This document shows positions 1-6,524 of a stretch of 23,868 nucleotides of DNA, one piece after another; within the stretch, counting starts at the first letter, position 1, and the number at the start of each line of letters is the position of its first letter. The stretch lies in NCBI GenBank assembly GCA_039933635.1, contig JBDTNQ010000069.1, positions 1 to 23,868 of the forward strand, written 5' to 3'. The translations under genes and the position numbers were made by a program. This DNA is from JBDTNQ01 sp039933635 (lineage in GTDB: Bacteria > Acidobacteriota > Vicinamibacteria > Vicinamibacterales > SCN-69-37). A model generated the notes under the pieces. It was not told where the DNA came from and made no database searches. It was given only the letters and a program-made list of their open reading frames with translations.

Positions 1-95
1 CGCATGATCGTGCTGATGAACTTGGTCACGAGCGGACTGTTGTAAATCGGGTCCGCCGGGATTTCACGCTTCGCAATTTCTCGTCTACGCGGCAT
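1..95 (-). CDS. rpsG: 30S ribosomal protein S7, N-terminal fragment (cut by window edge)
   Basis: The first 31 codons of S7, a primary 16S rRNA-binding protein that organises the head of the small subunit. The visible start reads MPRRREIAKREIPADPIYNS and continues into LVTKFISTIM, the classic N-terminus of bacterial S7. The ATG is at 95-93, six bases after the rpsL stop codon, so the gene is almost certainly co-transcribed with rpsL from the promoter near 800. The rest of the gene runs off the left edge. Its place directly after rpsL is the normal order of the str operon; fusA would be expected next but is outside the window. Confidence 0.97.
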   Translation of the reverse strand, partial: MPRRREIAKREIPADPIYNSPLVTKFISTIM

Positions 96-101
96 GGGTG
101 T

Positions 102-479
102 CTAGGCCTTCTTGGGGCGCTTGGCGCCGTATTTCGAACGTCCCTGCATGCGGGAGGCGACGCCCACGGCGTCGAGCGCTCCGCGCACCACGTGGTAACG
201 CACGCCCGGGAGGTCTTTGACGCGCCCCCCGCGAATGAGCACGAGCGAGTGCTCCTGGAGGTTGTGGCCCACGCCGGGGATGTAGGTCGTGACCTCAATC
301 CCGTTGGTCAACCGGACGCGCGCCACCTTGCGGAGCGCCGAATTCGGCTTCTTGGGCGTCTGGGTGAACACGCGCACGCACACGCCGCGCTTCTGCGGGC
401 TGCTCTGCAGCGCGGGACTCTTGGTCTTGGTCAGGACCTTCTCGCGACCTTTACGAACCAGCTGGCTGATTGTCGGCAT
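102..479 (-). CDS. rpsL: 30S ribosomal protein S12
   Basis: S12 (125 aa, the usual length) sits at the decoding centre and contributes to tRNA selection accuracy. The sequence opens MPTISQLVRKGREKV. It carries the conserved loop TPKKPNSALRK (residues 41-51) and RVKDLPGVRYH (86-96). Lys43, Lys88 and Pro91, where streptomycin-resistance changes usually fall, are wild type, and Asp89, the beta-methylthiolated residue in many bacteria, is present. The frame is open further upstream, but the ATG at 479 matches the family N-terminus and has a weak GAGAG ribosome-binding site six bases before it, so longer starts are rejected. The gene is not preceded by rpoC as is common; it has its own promoter and long leader. 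Confidence 0.98.
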   Translation of the reverse strand: MPTISQLVRKGREKVLTKTKSPALQSSPQKRGVCVRVFTQTPKKPNSALRKVARVRLTNGIEVTTYIPGVGHNLQEHSLVLIRGGRVKDLPGVRYHVVRGALDAVGVASRMQGRSKYGAKRPKKA

Positions 480-786
480 ACCAATCTCTCGAAACCGATC
501 ACGAACTGACGCAGCCTGCGTCATCGGTCGGAGCCGGACAGACGCTTCCACGCCCGCTCGACTCCAAACACAACCGTTGGCGCCTCGGTCGGCGCGCGGT
601 TGGCGTCCCTGGCCTAAGAGCCGAAGCTCGGCGCCAGACACAATCCCCTAATGCTGCTCTGTCAGCGTGCGATCCGGAGGGCATCACCTCAATGAGGCCA
701 TGCGCCGGAGGCGCGGAAACAACCAGGAAGCGGGAAGCTTCTTCTGGACGCGAGCCTAGATAGGGTGTCCCAGGCTCGTAAAGAAC
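480..786 (-). promoter_or_regulatory. Long structured 5' leader of rpsL-rpsG
   Basis: No convincing gene lies in the 415 bases between rpsL and the next coding region (480-894). If transcription starts about 7 nt after the -10 box, the rpsL mRNA has a leader of about 307 nt. Perfect or near-perfect inverted repeats lie along it in transcript order: 751-778 (CGAGCCT/AGGCTCG, with an inner GGG/CCC), 723-747 (CCAG/CTGG plus GAAGC/GCTTC), 702-714 (GCGCC GGA GGCGC), 687-697 (CCTC AAT GAGG), 620-632 (GCCGA AGC TCGGC) and 494-528. None is followed by a U-run, so they do not look like simple terminators. A ribosomal-protein autoregulatory leader is possible but not shown. Confidence 0.45.
494..528 (-). 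promoter_or_regulatory. Bulged hairpin just upstream of the rpsL ribosome-binding site
   Basis: A 7-bp perfect stem TGACGCA/TGCGTCA with a 3-nt loop (507-523) lies inside a second 5-bp stem ACCGA/TCGGT (494-498 with 524-528). This leaves an 8-nt one-sided bulge at 499-506. The structure ends four bases before the GAGAG ribosome-binding site (490-486). The pairing is read directly from the sequence. A role as an S7 or S12 operator is inference. Confidence 0.45.
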
Positions 787-792
787 CTTGCG

Positions 793-821
793 AGAGTAGC
801 ACGGTGATGTGGGTCGGTCAA
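793..821 (-). promoter_or_regulatory. Sigma70-type promoter for rpsL-rpsG
   Basis: On the minus strand a -35 box TTGACC (821-816) is separated by exactly 17 bases from a -10 box TACTCT (798-793). These match the TTGACA/TATAAT consensus at 5 of 6 and 4 of 6 positions. The expected start is near 786, about 307 nt before rpsL. The promoter explains how rpsL is expressed although it is detached from rpoBC. Confidence 0.65.
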
Positions 822-882
822 GCGCTGAGGGCCAAAAGTGGAATCGGCCGGGCATTCTGCTGGGGCTCCGCCAGGACAGCCG

Positions 883-908
883 GGCGTCAGCTCGCTATCG
901 CGAGCGCC
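883..908 (-). other. Stem-loop spanning the stop codon of the last array gene
   Basis: A perfect 6-bp stem GCTCGC/GCGAGC (890-895 with 900-905) closes on a 4-nt loop that overlaps the TAG stop of the upstream gene. An outer 3-bp GGC/GCC pairing follows after a bulge. A second weaker stem (CTGG 860-863 with CCAG 871-874) follows in transcript order. No U-run is present, so it is at best a factor-assisted terminator or an mRNA-stabilising 3' structure. Confidence 0.25.
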
Positions 909-2034
909 GATTCACGTCAAAATACGAGCTCAGCCGACCCGCCCTGAAGTCCTCGGTGAACGCGAGCATGGGATAGAGGGCCGTGGCGCGGCCGTCGGGA
1001 CCCAGAGGCTCCTTCCCCTCATATCCAAACCGGCTCGACACGGACCTGATGAAGGTGCTCGACGTGTCGAGGGGCAAGGTCGCAACGTTCTGGGCGAAGG
1101 CCTCGAAGAGGCCGTCCTGAAAGAGATACTGCTCGACGTTCGAGACGTAGAACGCGGAAATTTTCGCCCCGCGGTCCCGCGCATAGCGCCCCACGGCCCG
1201 AAGCGCCTTTGGACCGGCAAAATTCCCCACAACCGGGACGATCAGATTGCGTTCCTGAAGAGTCTTCAGCGCCTGAAACTGGGGTTCCGACGCCAGGTAA
1301 CCCTTGGGGACGCCGGCCGCATCCCCTCCCGTCATCAGGTCCTGATACGTCGGGAACCCCGGCCGTACCCCGCCAGGCCCAAGGCCGGTCGACATCGTGT
1401 AGCGCAGGCCAGGCCCCTCCCAAAAGAACGAAAAGTAGATGTCCTCCAGCGTGGCAATGTCGTCCGGAGACAGCCGAAACCCGTGGCGGCGGCCCAGCTG
1501 ATCCTTGACGGCCTGCAGGTTCTGCCGGTAGGCATCCTCCCGGGACGCCACCGATTCGTACGCGGCAAATAGCCCTGCCGCCGAGACATTTGGTCGAATC
1601 CCCTGGGGCTTCGGCTTCGAGAACAGCCGGGAAAGAAAGGTGGCCCGATCCGGTGACAACTCGATAATCGCCTTGTACAGCAAGTGCTCCAGCAGGTTCC
1701 CTCGTCGGATATCGACGATGAAGGCCATGCGGGGGGCGGAGGCGAGGATGTACGTGAAGTTCTGGTCGGGAGCGACCCCAAGATACACGCCGCCGGGCCT
1801 CACCTGCTTCGCCAGGGACGGGAGGACGAACTGAAACGTGTGCTCATTCGAGACCAGGTTGTCCGATCGGAAGAATCCGTTCGGCTCGGACATCTCGGTC
1901 GACAGTTGCCAGAACTGCTGGTCGGTGAGCCGATCGGGCAACCCGACCGCCCTCGGCTGCGCGTGGACACCGATGAACAACGGCAGCCCGAGGCCCACCG
2001 CCAATCCCACCGTGCGGATGTGTCTGGGAATCAT
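895..2034 (-). CDS. Exported methyltransferase-like protein of uncharacterised family, array copy 5
   Basis: 379 aa. The function is unknown; from memory this resembles the family databases call LIC_10091, which was not checked. A hydrophobic signal segment covers about residues 8-25, with a plausible cleavage site after VHA. Conserved blocks are SDNLVSNE (57-64), GGVYLGVAPDQNFTYI (81-96), VDIRRGNL (107-114) and a C-terminal block from VPVVGNFAG (266-274) to YVSNVEQYL (296-304). The first two blocks look like the glycine loop and acidic second strand of a Rossmann methyltransferase, but this is inference. It is the last gene of the run, 19 bases after its neighbour. It is the most divergent copy: it has no cysteine in the mature protein and a longer tail after STFIRS. 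Confidence 0.85.
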   Translation of the reverse strand: MIPRHIRTVGLAVGLGLPLFIGVHAQPRAVGLPDRLTDQQFWQLSTEMSEPNGFFRSDNLVSNEHTFQFVLPSLAKQVRPGGVYLGVAPDQNFTYILASAPRMAFIVDIRRGNLLEHLLYKAIIELSPDRATFLSRLFSKPKPQGIRPNVSAAGLFAAYESVASREDAYRQNLQAVKDQLGRRHGFRLSPDDIATLEDIYFSFFWEGPGLRYTMSTGLGPGGVRPGFPTYQDLMTGGDAAGVPKGYLASEPQFQALKTLQERNLIVPVVGNFAGPKALRAVGRYARDRGAKISAFYVSNVEQYLFQDGLFEAFAQNVATLPLDTSSTFIRSVSSRFGYEGKEPLGPDGRATALYPMLAFTEDFRAGRLSSYFDVNRRSR

Positions 2035-2053
2035 GACCAGGCGCTCCCGCCAA

Positions 2054-3184
2054 TCAGGGGCGGCGGGAGTGGTTCAGGACGTCCCAGTACGACTGAATCC
2101 GGCCGGCGGCCGCGTCCTGCAGAAGTCGCGGCATGGAGTCGAGCATTGATACGGCGCGGGATCCGCCCGGAGAGGAACAGTTGTTGAAGCACGACCGGAT
2201 GAACGTGCTCGTGTCGTTGAGCGGCAGGGCCGCCACGTTCGCGCGAAAATCGTCCCACAGGCGATCCTGAAACAGGTACTGCTCCACATTCGACGTGTAG
2301 AAGGTCGTGACGGTCGCCCCACGCTCGCGGAGATACGCCCCGACCTGCCGAATCGCTCGGGGACCCGCGAAGTTGCCCACGAGCGGCACGACCAGGTTCC
2401 GTTCCTGCAGCGCCTTCACGGCCTTGAACGCCGCATCCGTCGCGAGGAAGCTGCGACTCACGCCGGCCGCATCCGTCGCTTCCTGCAACTCGGCATAGGT
2501 TGGATAGCGATTCCGCCCGCCTCCGCCGCCGCCGTTGCTGACGAACGACAGGCCCGGGCCCGCCGCAAAGAAGTTCGAATACGCGAACTCCATTCCCGCC
2601 AGATCCTCGGTCGAGAGCGTAAAGCCATGCCGCCTGGTCAGCAGGTCGGTCATGGTGCGGTAGTTGCGCTGATACAGCTCCCGATCCGGCGCGGCCGACG
2701 CGAAGGCTGCCATCAGCACATCGACCGGCGCGTCGGACGTCAGCCCAGCCGGCTCCGGACGGGAGAACAGCAGCGACAGAAACGCCGCGCGGCTGTTCGA
2801 CAACTCGAACAGCGCCTTGTACATCAGGTGCACGAGCATGTTGCCGCGACGCACGTCTGGAATGAACGCCATCCCGGGCGCGACCGCAGCGATATACGTA
2901 AAGTTCTGGTCCGGTCCCACGCCCACGTACACGCCCCCTGGCTTCACGACCCGTTTCAGCTCGGGAATGACGTACTGGTAGGTGTCTTCGTTCGAGATCA
3001 GGTTGTCCGAGTTGAAGAAGCCGTTGGGTTCGGAAAACGTGGAGACGATCCGCCAGAACTCGGGATCCTCCAGCCGCGCAGGCAACTCGGCGCGGCGCGC
3101 GCCGAACGTCCCGGGCAGGCCGATGAGTGAGACGGCGAGCACGACGCCTGTCAGCGCGAGACGTTGCCGTGCCGGAAACACCAC
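2054..3184 (-). CDS. Exported methyltransferase-like protein of uncharacterised family, array copy 4
   Basis: 376 aa starting at GTG (3184), three bases after the upstream stop; the second codon is also GTG. A signal segment lies at about residues 9-24. Family blocks are SDNLISNE (59-66), GGVYVGVGPDQNFTYI (83-98) and PDVRRGN (109-115), then VPLVGNFAG and YTSNVEQYL near the C-terminus. Before the PTY motif the variable loop is a run of six glycines (SNGGGGGGRNR). Its only two cysteines are close together in SCFNNC after STFIR, a different arrangement from copies 1-3. Tight packing indicates translational coupling. Function unknown. Confidence 0.85.
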   Translation of the reverse strand: MVFPARQRLALTGVVLAVSLIGLPGTFGARRAELPARLEDPEFWRIVSTFSEPNGFFNSDNLISNEDTYQYVIPELKRVVKPGGVYVGVGPDQNFTYIAAVAPGMAFIPDVRRGNMLVHLMYKALFELSNSRAAFLSLLFSRPEPAGLTSDAPVDVLMAAFASAAPDRELYQRNYRTMTDLLTRRHGFTLSTEDLAGMEFAYSNFFAAGPGLSFVSNGGGGGGRNRYPTYAELQEATDAAGVSRSFLATDAAFKAVKALQERNLVVPLVGNFAGPRAIRQVGAYLRERGATVTTFYTSNVEQYLFQDRLWDDFRANVAALPLNDTSTFIRSCFNNCSSPGGSRAVSMLDSMPRLLQDAAAGRIQSYWDVLNHSRRP

Positions 3185-3187
3185 CGC

Positions 3188-4294
3188 CTAACGCGCCCCC
3201 GCCGCAGCGCACGCGCGCGTGTCGTCAGAGACTGCGGCCAGCGACGACCTGAACATCGCGAAGACGCCGCTCTGCCGGCCCCCACCGCCCCCGCGCACCG
3301 ATCGGATGAATGTGCTCGCGTGATCGATGGGCATCGAGGCCACGTTGGCGCAGAACGCGTTCCACTTGCCGTCCGCCACCAGGTACTGCTCGACGTTCGA
3401 GACGTAGAACGCCGCAATGCTCGCGTCATTGTCGCGCGCGTACTTGCCGACGGCACGCAGCGCCCTCGGACCACCGAAGTCCCCGACAACGGGCACGACC
3501 AGGTTGTTCGATTCGAGCGTCTTCAGATACGCGAAATTCTGCTCTGACGCCAGGTAACTGCGTTGGCGCCCAGCCCCGTCATCCATCGCCATCAGCTGCG
3601 CGTATGACGGCGTCCCCACACCGCGTCCAGCACCGCGGCCCGCTCCCGTGAGCTGATAGTTCAGGCCTGGGCCGTCCGTAAAGAACGCCGTCCGGTAGAT
3701 GTAGTCGATGCCCATCAGATCCTCGGCCGACAGCGGCAGGCGATGAGTTGTCGTCAGCCACCGGGTCACCGCGAGAAGATTCTGCCGGTACAACGCTTCG
3801 GTGGGGGTCGACGCGGCGACCGCGTCGAAGAGCTCCGCGACCGTGCTCGTCGCGTTGAGTGTGGCAGGCCGAGGCCGAGAGAACAGCCTCGCGACGAATT
3901 CGGCCCGGTCCGCGGACATCTCGATGAGCGCCTTGTACAGCAGGTGCTCCTGCAGATTGCCGCGCCGGATGTCGACGATGAAGGCCATGCGCGGCCGAAT
4001 CGCCGCCATGTACGTGAAGTTCTGCTCGGGCCCGACACCGACGTAGAACCCGTCACGCGGAACACGCCGGATCAGGTCGGGGATGACCGTCTGGAACTGC
4101 CCCTCGTTCGAGACGAAGTTGTCCGAGTGAAACGTGCCGCCCGGTTCCGAGAAGGTCGACGACAGCCGCCAGAACTCCTGATCGGATAACCGTGCAGGCA
4201 GCCGGCTGGTCGCGGCACTCGGCGTGACCGTCCAGACGGACGCGGCCGTGATCGCCGCGACGCCAAGCAGAATTCCCAGCCGCGTGCGACCCAT
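3188..4294 (-). CDS. Exported methyltransferase-like protein of uncharacterised family, array copy 3
   Basis: 368 aa. The frame is open 102 codons further upstream, but that extension is arginine-rich shadow of the preceding gene. The ATG at 4294 begins MGRTRLGILLG, a normal signal peptide, so it is taken as the start. The ribosome-binding site is weak, as expected for a gene 10 bases after the previous stop. Family blocks are SDNFVSNE, YVGVGPEQNFTYM, VDIRRGNLQEHLLYKAL, VPVVGDFGG and YVSNVEQYL. There are exactly two cysteines, one in FCANVAS and one eight residues from the C-terminus (RACAAAGAR), suggesting a disulfide in an exported protein. Very similar to copy 2. Function unknown. Confidence 0.86.
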   Translation of the reverse strand: MGRTRLGILLGVAAITAASVWTVTPSAATSRLPARLSDQEFWRLSSTFSEPGGTFHSDNFVSNEGQFQTVIPDLIRRVPRDGFYVGVGPEQNFTYMAAIRPRMAFIVDIRRGNLQEHLLYKALIEMSADRAEFVARLFSRPRPATLNATSTVAELFDAVAASTPTEALYRQNLLAVTRWLTTTHRLPLSAEDLMGIDYIYRTAFFTDGPGLNYQLTGAGRGAGRGVGTPSYAQLMAMDDGAGRQRSYLASEQNFAYLKTLESNNLVVPVVGDFGGPRALRAVGKYARDNDASIAAFYVSNVEQYLVADGKWNAFCANVASMPIDHASTFIRSVRGGGGGRQSGVFAMFRSSLAAVSDDTRACAAAGAR

Positions 4295-4304
4295 GGTGGT
4301 CAGG

Positions 4305-5405
4305 TCAGCGGGCCGCCGCGCACGATGCGGTCTCCGCCTGCATTTCCCCCAGGGCCAGCCAGAACATCCCGAGTCCACCCTGGATGCCGCCCCCACCACC
4401 CAAACGGTTCGCGGTCGACCGGATGAACGTGCTGTGGCCGTCGAGCGGCAGGGACGCAACGTTGGCGCAGAACGCCGCCGTCTTGAGGTCCTGCCGCAGA
4501 TACTGCTCAACGTTCGAAAGATAGAACGCCGACACGACGGCGCCCTTCTCGCGCGCGTATTTCGCCACCGCCCGCAGGGCTTTCGCGCCTCCGAAGTCAC
4601 CCACCACGGGCACCAGCAGGTTGGCCGTCTCGAGCCTCTTCAGCACCTGAAAGTTGTCTTCGGTCGCAAGATAGCTGCGCTGATGTCCGGTTCCATCGTC
4701 GGTCGACATCAGCTCGGCGTAGGTGGGATGGATCGAGTTCCTGCCCTGGCCGGTCAACTGATACCCCAGCTCCGGGCCATCCGCGAAGAACGCCGTCTTG
4801 TAGATCACGTCGATCGCATCGCGGTCGGTCTTGTCGATGGCGAGGTGATGCGGAGCCTTCGTGAGCCAGTTGATCACCGCGGCGAGATTCGCGGAGTAAC
4901 GATCCGCGGTGGCGGGCGTCGCGTCGTACGCGGCAAACAGCTGCTGGGGCGTCGATCCCGGTCCGACACCGGCAGGACGCGCGCGTGAAAACAGGCGCGA
5001 AAGGAATTCGGCGCGATCGGCCGACATCTCGAATAGCGCCTTGTAGAGCAGGTGTTCCTGCAGGTTGCCCCGCCGGATGTCGACGATGAACGCCATCCGC
5101 GGATGGAGATTCGCGATGTACGTGAAGTTCTGTTCCGGCCCAACGCCCAGGTAGAGGCCGTTCTGCCGCGCGCGGCTGATGAGGTCGGGCAGGATCAGCT
5201 GGAAACGGCCTTCATTCGACACGTAGTTCTCCGAATGAAAGGTGCCGCCGCCTTCCGAGTACTCCTGGCTCAACTTCCAGAACTCCTCATCCGAGAGGGA
5301 CGCGGGAAGGTCGGCGCCCGCGACCGCGGCCCGGCCGGCAATCGCCCAGGTCAGGCCACACAGGACGGCGACGAGTCCGAGAACGATCCGCGCGTGCCTG
5401 CTCAT
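4305..5405 (-). CDS. Exported methyltransferase-like protein of uncharacterised family, array copy 2
   Basis: 366 aa. The start is ATG 5405, which overlaps the upstream stop as ATGA. It has the best ribosome-binding site of the array (GGGGAGG, four bases before the ATG), supporting this over a 54-codon longer frame. The signal peptide is SRHARIVLGLVAVLCGLTWA with a likely AVA cleavage site. Blocks are SENYVSNE, YLGVGPEQNFTYI, VDIRRGNLQEHLLYKAL, VPVVGDFGG and YLSNVEQYL. The mature protein has two cysteines, in FCANVAS and near the end (ASCAAAR), at the same places as copies 1 and 3. Function unknown. Confidence 0.86.
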   Translation of the reverse strand: MSRHARIVLGLVAVLCGLTWAIAGRAAVAGADLPASLSDEEFWKLSQEYSEGGGTFHSENYVSNEGRFQLILPDLISRARQNGLYLGVGPEQNFTYIANLHPRMAFIVDIRRGNLQEHLLYKALFEMSADRAEFLSRLFSRARPAGVGPGSTPQQLFAAYDATPATADRYSANLAAVINWLTKAPHHLAIDKTDRDAIDVIYKTAFFADGPELGYQLTGQGRNSIHPTYAELMSTDDGTGHQRSYLATEDNFQVLKRLETANLLVPVVGDFGGAKALRAVAKYAREKGAVVSAFYLSNVEQYLRQDLKTAAFCANVASLPLDGHSTFIRSTANRLGGGGGIQGGLGMFWLALGEMQAETASCAAAR

Positions 5406-6493
5406 CGAACCTCCCCTGGCGCAGCGGGCGTCGCGCATCCGAGCGTCTCCGCGCGCATCGCCCCGAGCTGGTTCTGGAAGGTGCCGCCCCCGCCGCTGCG
5501 CGACCGGATGAACGCGCTGGATTCGTCGAGGGGCATCGAGGCAACGTTCGCACAGAACGTGCCCCACAATCCATCCTGCTGCAAGTATTGCTCGACGTTC
5601 GAGAGATAGAACGCGCCGACGATCGCCTCGTGCTCCCTCACGTACTGCCCGACCGCCTTCAGGGCTCGTGCGCCGCCGAAATTCCCAACGACCGGCACGA
5701 GCAGGTTTCGCGCCTCGAGGTCCTTCAGGGTACGAAACGCGTCCTCCGTGGCGAGATAGCTCCAGGGCTTGCCGGCATCATCGGTCGCCACCATCAGCTG
5801 CGCGTAGGTCGTCATGCTCGAGCGGCCGGACCCGCCGTTGTTCGACGAGTTGTAGTTGATCGACGGACCGTACCAATAGAACGAGCGGTACACGTAGTCG
5901 ATCCCGTCCAGGTCCTCCTTCGACAGGGGCATACCGTGCGCCTTCGTCAACTGGTCCTTGACGGACTGGAGATTCTTCTCGAAGGTGGCGGCGTCGCCCG
6001 ACGCCACATCCCAGAAGGCCTGGACGATCTGCGCAATCGTGGACTGCTCCGTCAGGCCTGCCGGCCGGGGCTTCGTGAAGAGCCGCGACACGAACTCGGC
6101 GCGATCCTTCGACAACTCGAACAGCGCCTTGTACACCAGTTGCAGGTGGAGGTTCCCGCGCCGCACGTCGGTGATGAACACCATCTTCGGCTTGAGCGCG
6201 ACGATGTAGTTGAAGTTCTGCTCGGGGCCGACGCCGAGATACACGCGCCCGGAAGGCACGCGCGTCATCAGGTCGGCCATGATCTCGGGATAGTAGAGTT
6301 CGTTCGAGAGGAGATTGTCGGAACGGAACGAGCCGTTCGGCTCGGACAGCTGCTCACTGAGGCGCCAGAACGCGGCATCGGACAGCCGATCCGGCAGAGA
6401 ATCGGCAGCCGTGACGAGGCGCGGCGTCGCCAGGATCAGCGCGACGCCGATCAGCAGCGCGAGGCCAACGATCGGAGTGCGCCGGTGAATCAT
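5402..6493 (-). CDS. Exported methyltransferase-like protein of uncharacterised family, array copy 1
   Basis: 363 aa, first of the five paralogues, 31 bases after the MFS/spermidine-synthase gene. A purine-rich AGAGAGGG lies about 12 bases before the ATG. A signal segment lies at about residues 8-28, with cleavage likely after VTA. Blocks are SDNLLSNE, YLGVGPEQNFNYI, TDVRRGNLHLQLVYKAL, VPVVGNFGG and YLSNVEQYL. The only two cysteines are in FCANVAS and near the C-terminus (LGCATP). The variable loop is Asn/Ser/Gly-rich (NSSNNGGSGRSS). The methyltransferase-like reading of the GVGPEQNF block is inference. Function unknown. Confidence 0.86.
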   Translation of the reverse strand: MIHRRTPIVGLALLIGVALILATPRLVTAADSLPDRLSDAAFWRLSEQLSEPNGSFRSDNLLSNELYYPEIMADLMTRVPSGRVYLGVGPEQNFNYIVALKPKMVFITDVRRGNLHLQLVYKALFELSKDRAEFVSRLFTKPRPAGLTEQSTIAQIVQAFWDVASGDAATFEKNLQSVKDQLTKAHGMPLSKEDLDGIDYVYRSFYWYGPSINYNSSNNGGSGRSSMTTYAQLMVATDDAGKPWSYLATEDAFRTLKDLEARNLLVPVVGNFGGARALKAVGQYVREHEAIVGAFYLSNVEQYLQQDGLWGTFCANVASMPLDESSAFIRSRSGGGGTFQNQLGAMRAETLGCATPAAPGEVR

Positions 6494-6524
6494 GGCTGCA
6501 AGACCCTCTCTGCGCGGCAGTTTA

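Larger units (their letters stand above)
895..6493 (-). repeat. Five-copy tandem array of paralogous exported-protein genes
   Basis: Five consecutive genes of 363-379 codons encode the same architecture: signal peptide, SDN...SNE motif, G-V-G-P-[DE]-Q-N-F-x-Y, D-[IV]-R-R-G-N, a gly-rich variable loop, then VP-V-V-G-x-F-x-G and [FL]-Y-x-SNVEQYL. Spacings in transcript order are -4, +10, +3 and +19 bases. The similarity is at protein level; no long DNA repeat was noticed by eye, so the duplications appear old rather than recent copies. The array starts 31 bases after the MFS/spermidine-synthase gene. Confidence 0.85.

Noticed and set aside
499..855. Minus-strand 118-codon frame in the rpsL leader
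   Set aside because: It would start upstream of the predicted promoter and has many Arg/Ser/Pro residues and no recognisable pattern; the region is better read as an untranslated leader.
2031..3212. Minus-strand open frame (393 codons) overlapping array copy 4 in another frame
   Set aside because: Composition is Arg/Gly/Ala-rich without family motifs, while the overlapping frame has the signal peptide and all conserved blocks.
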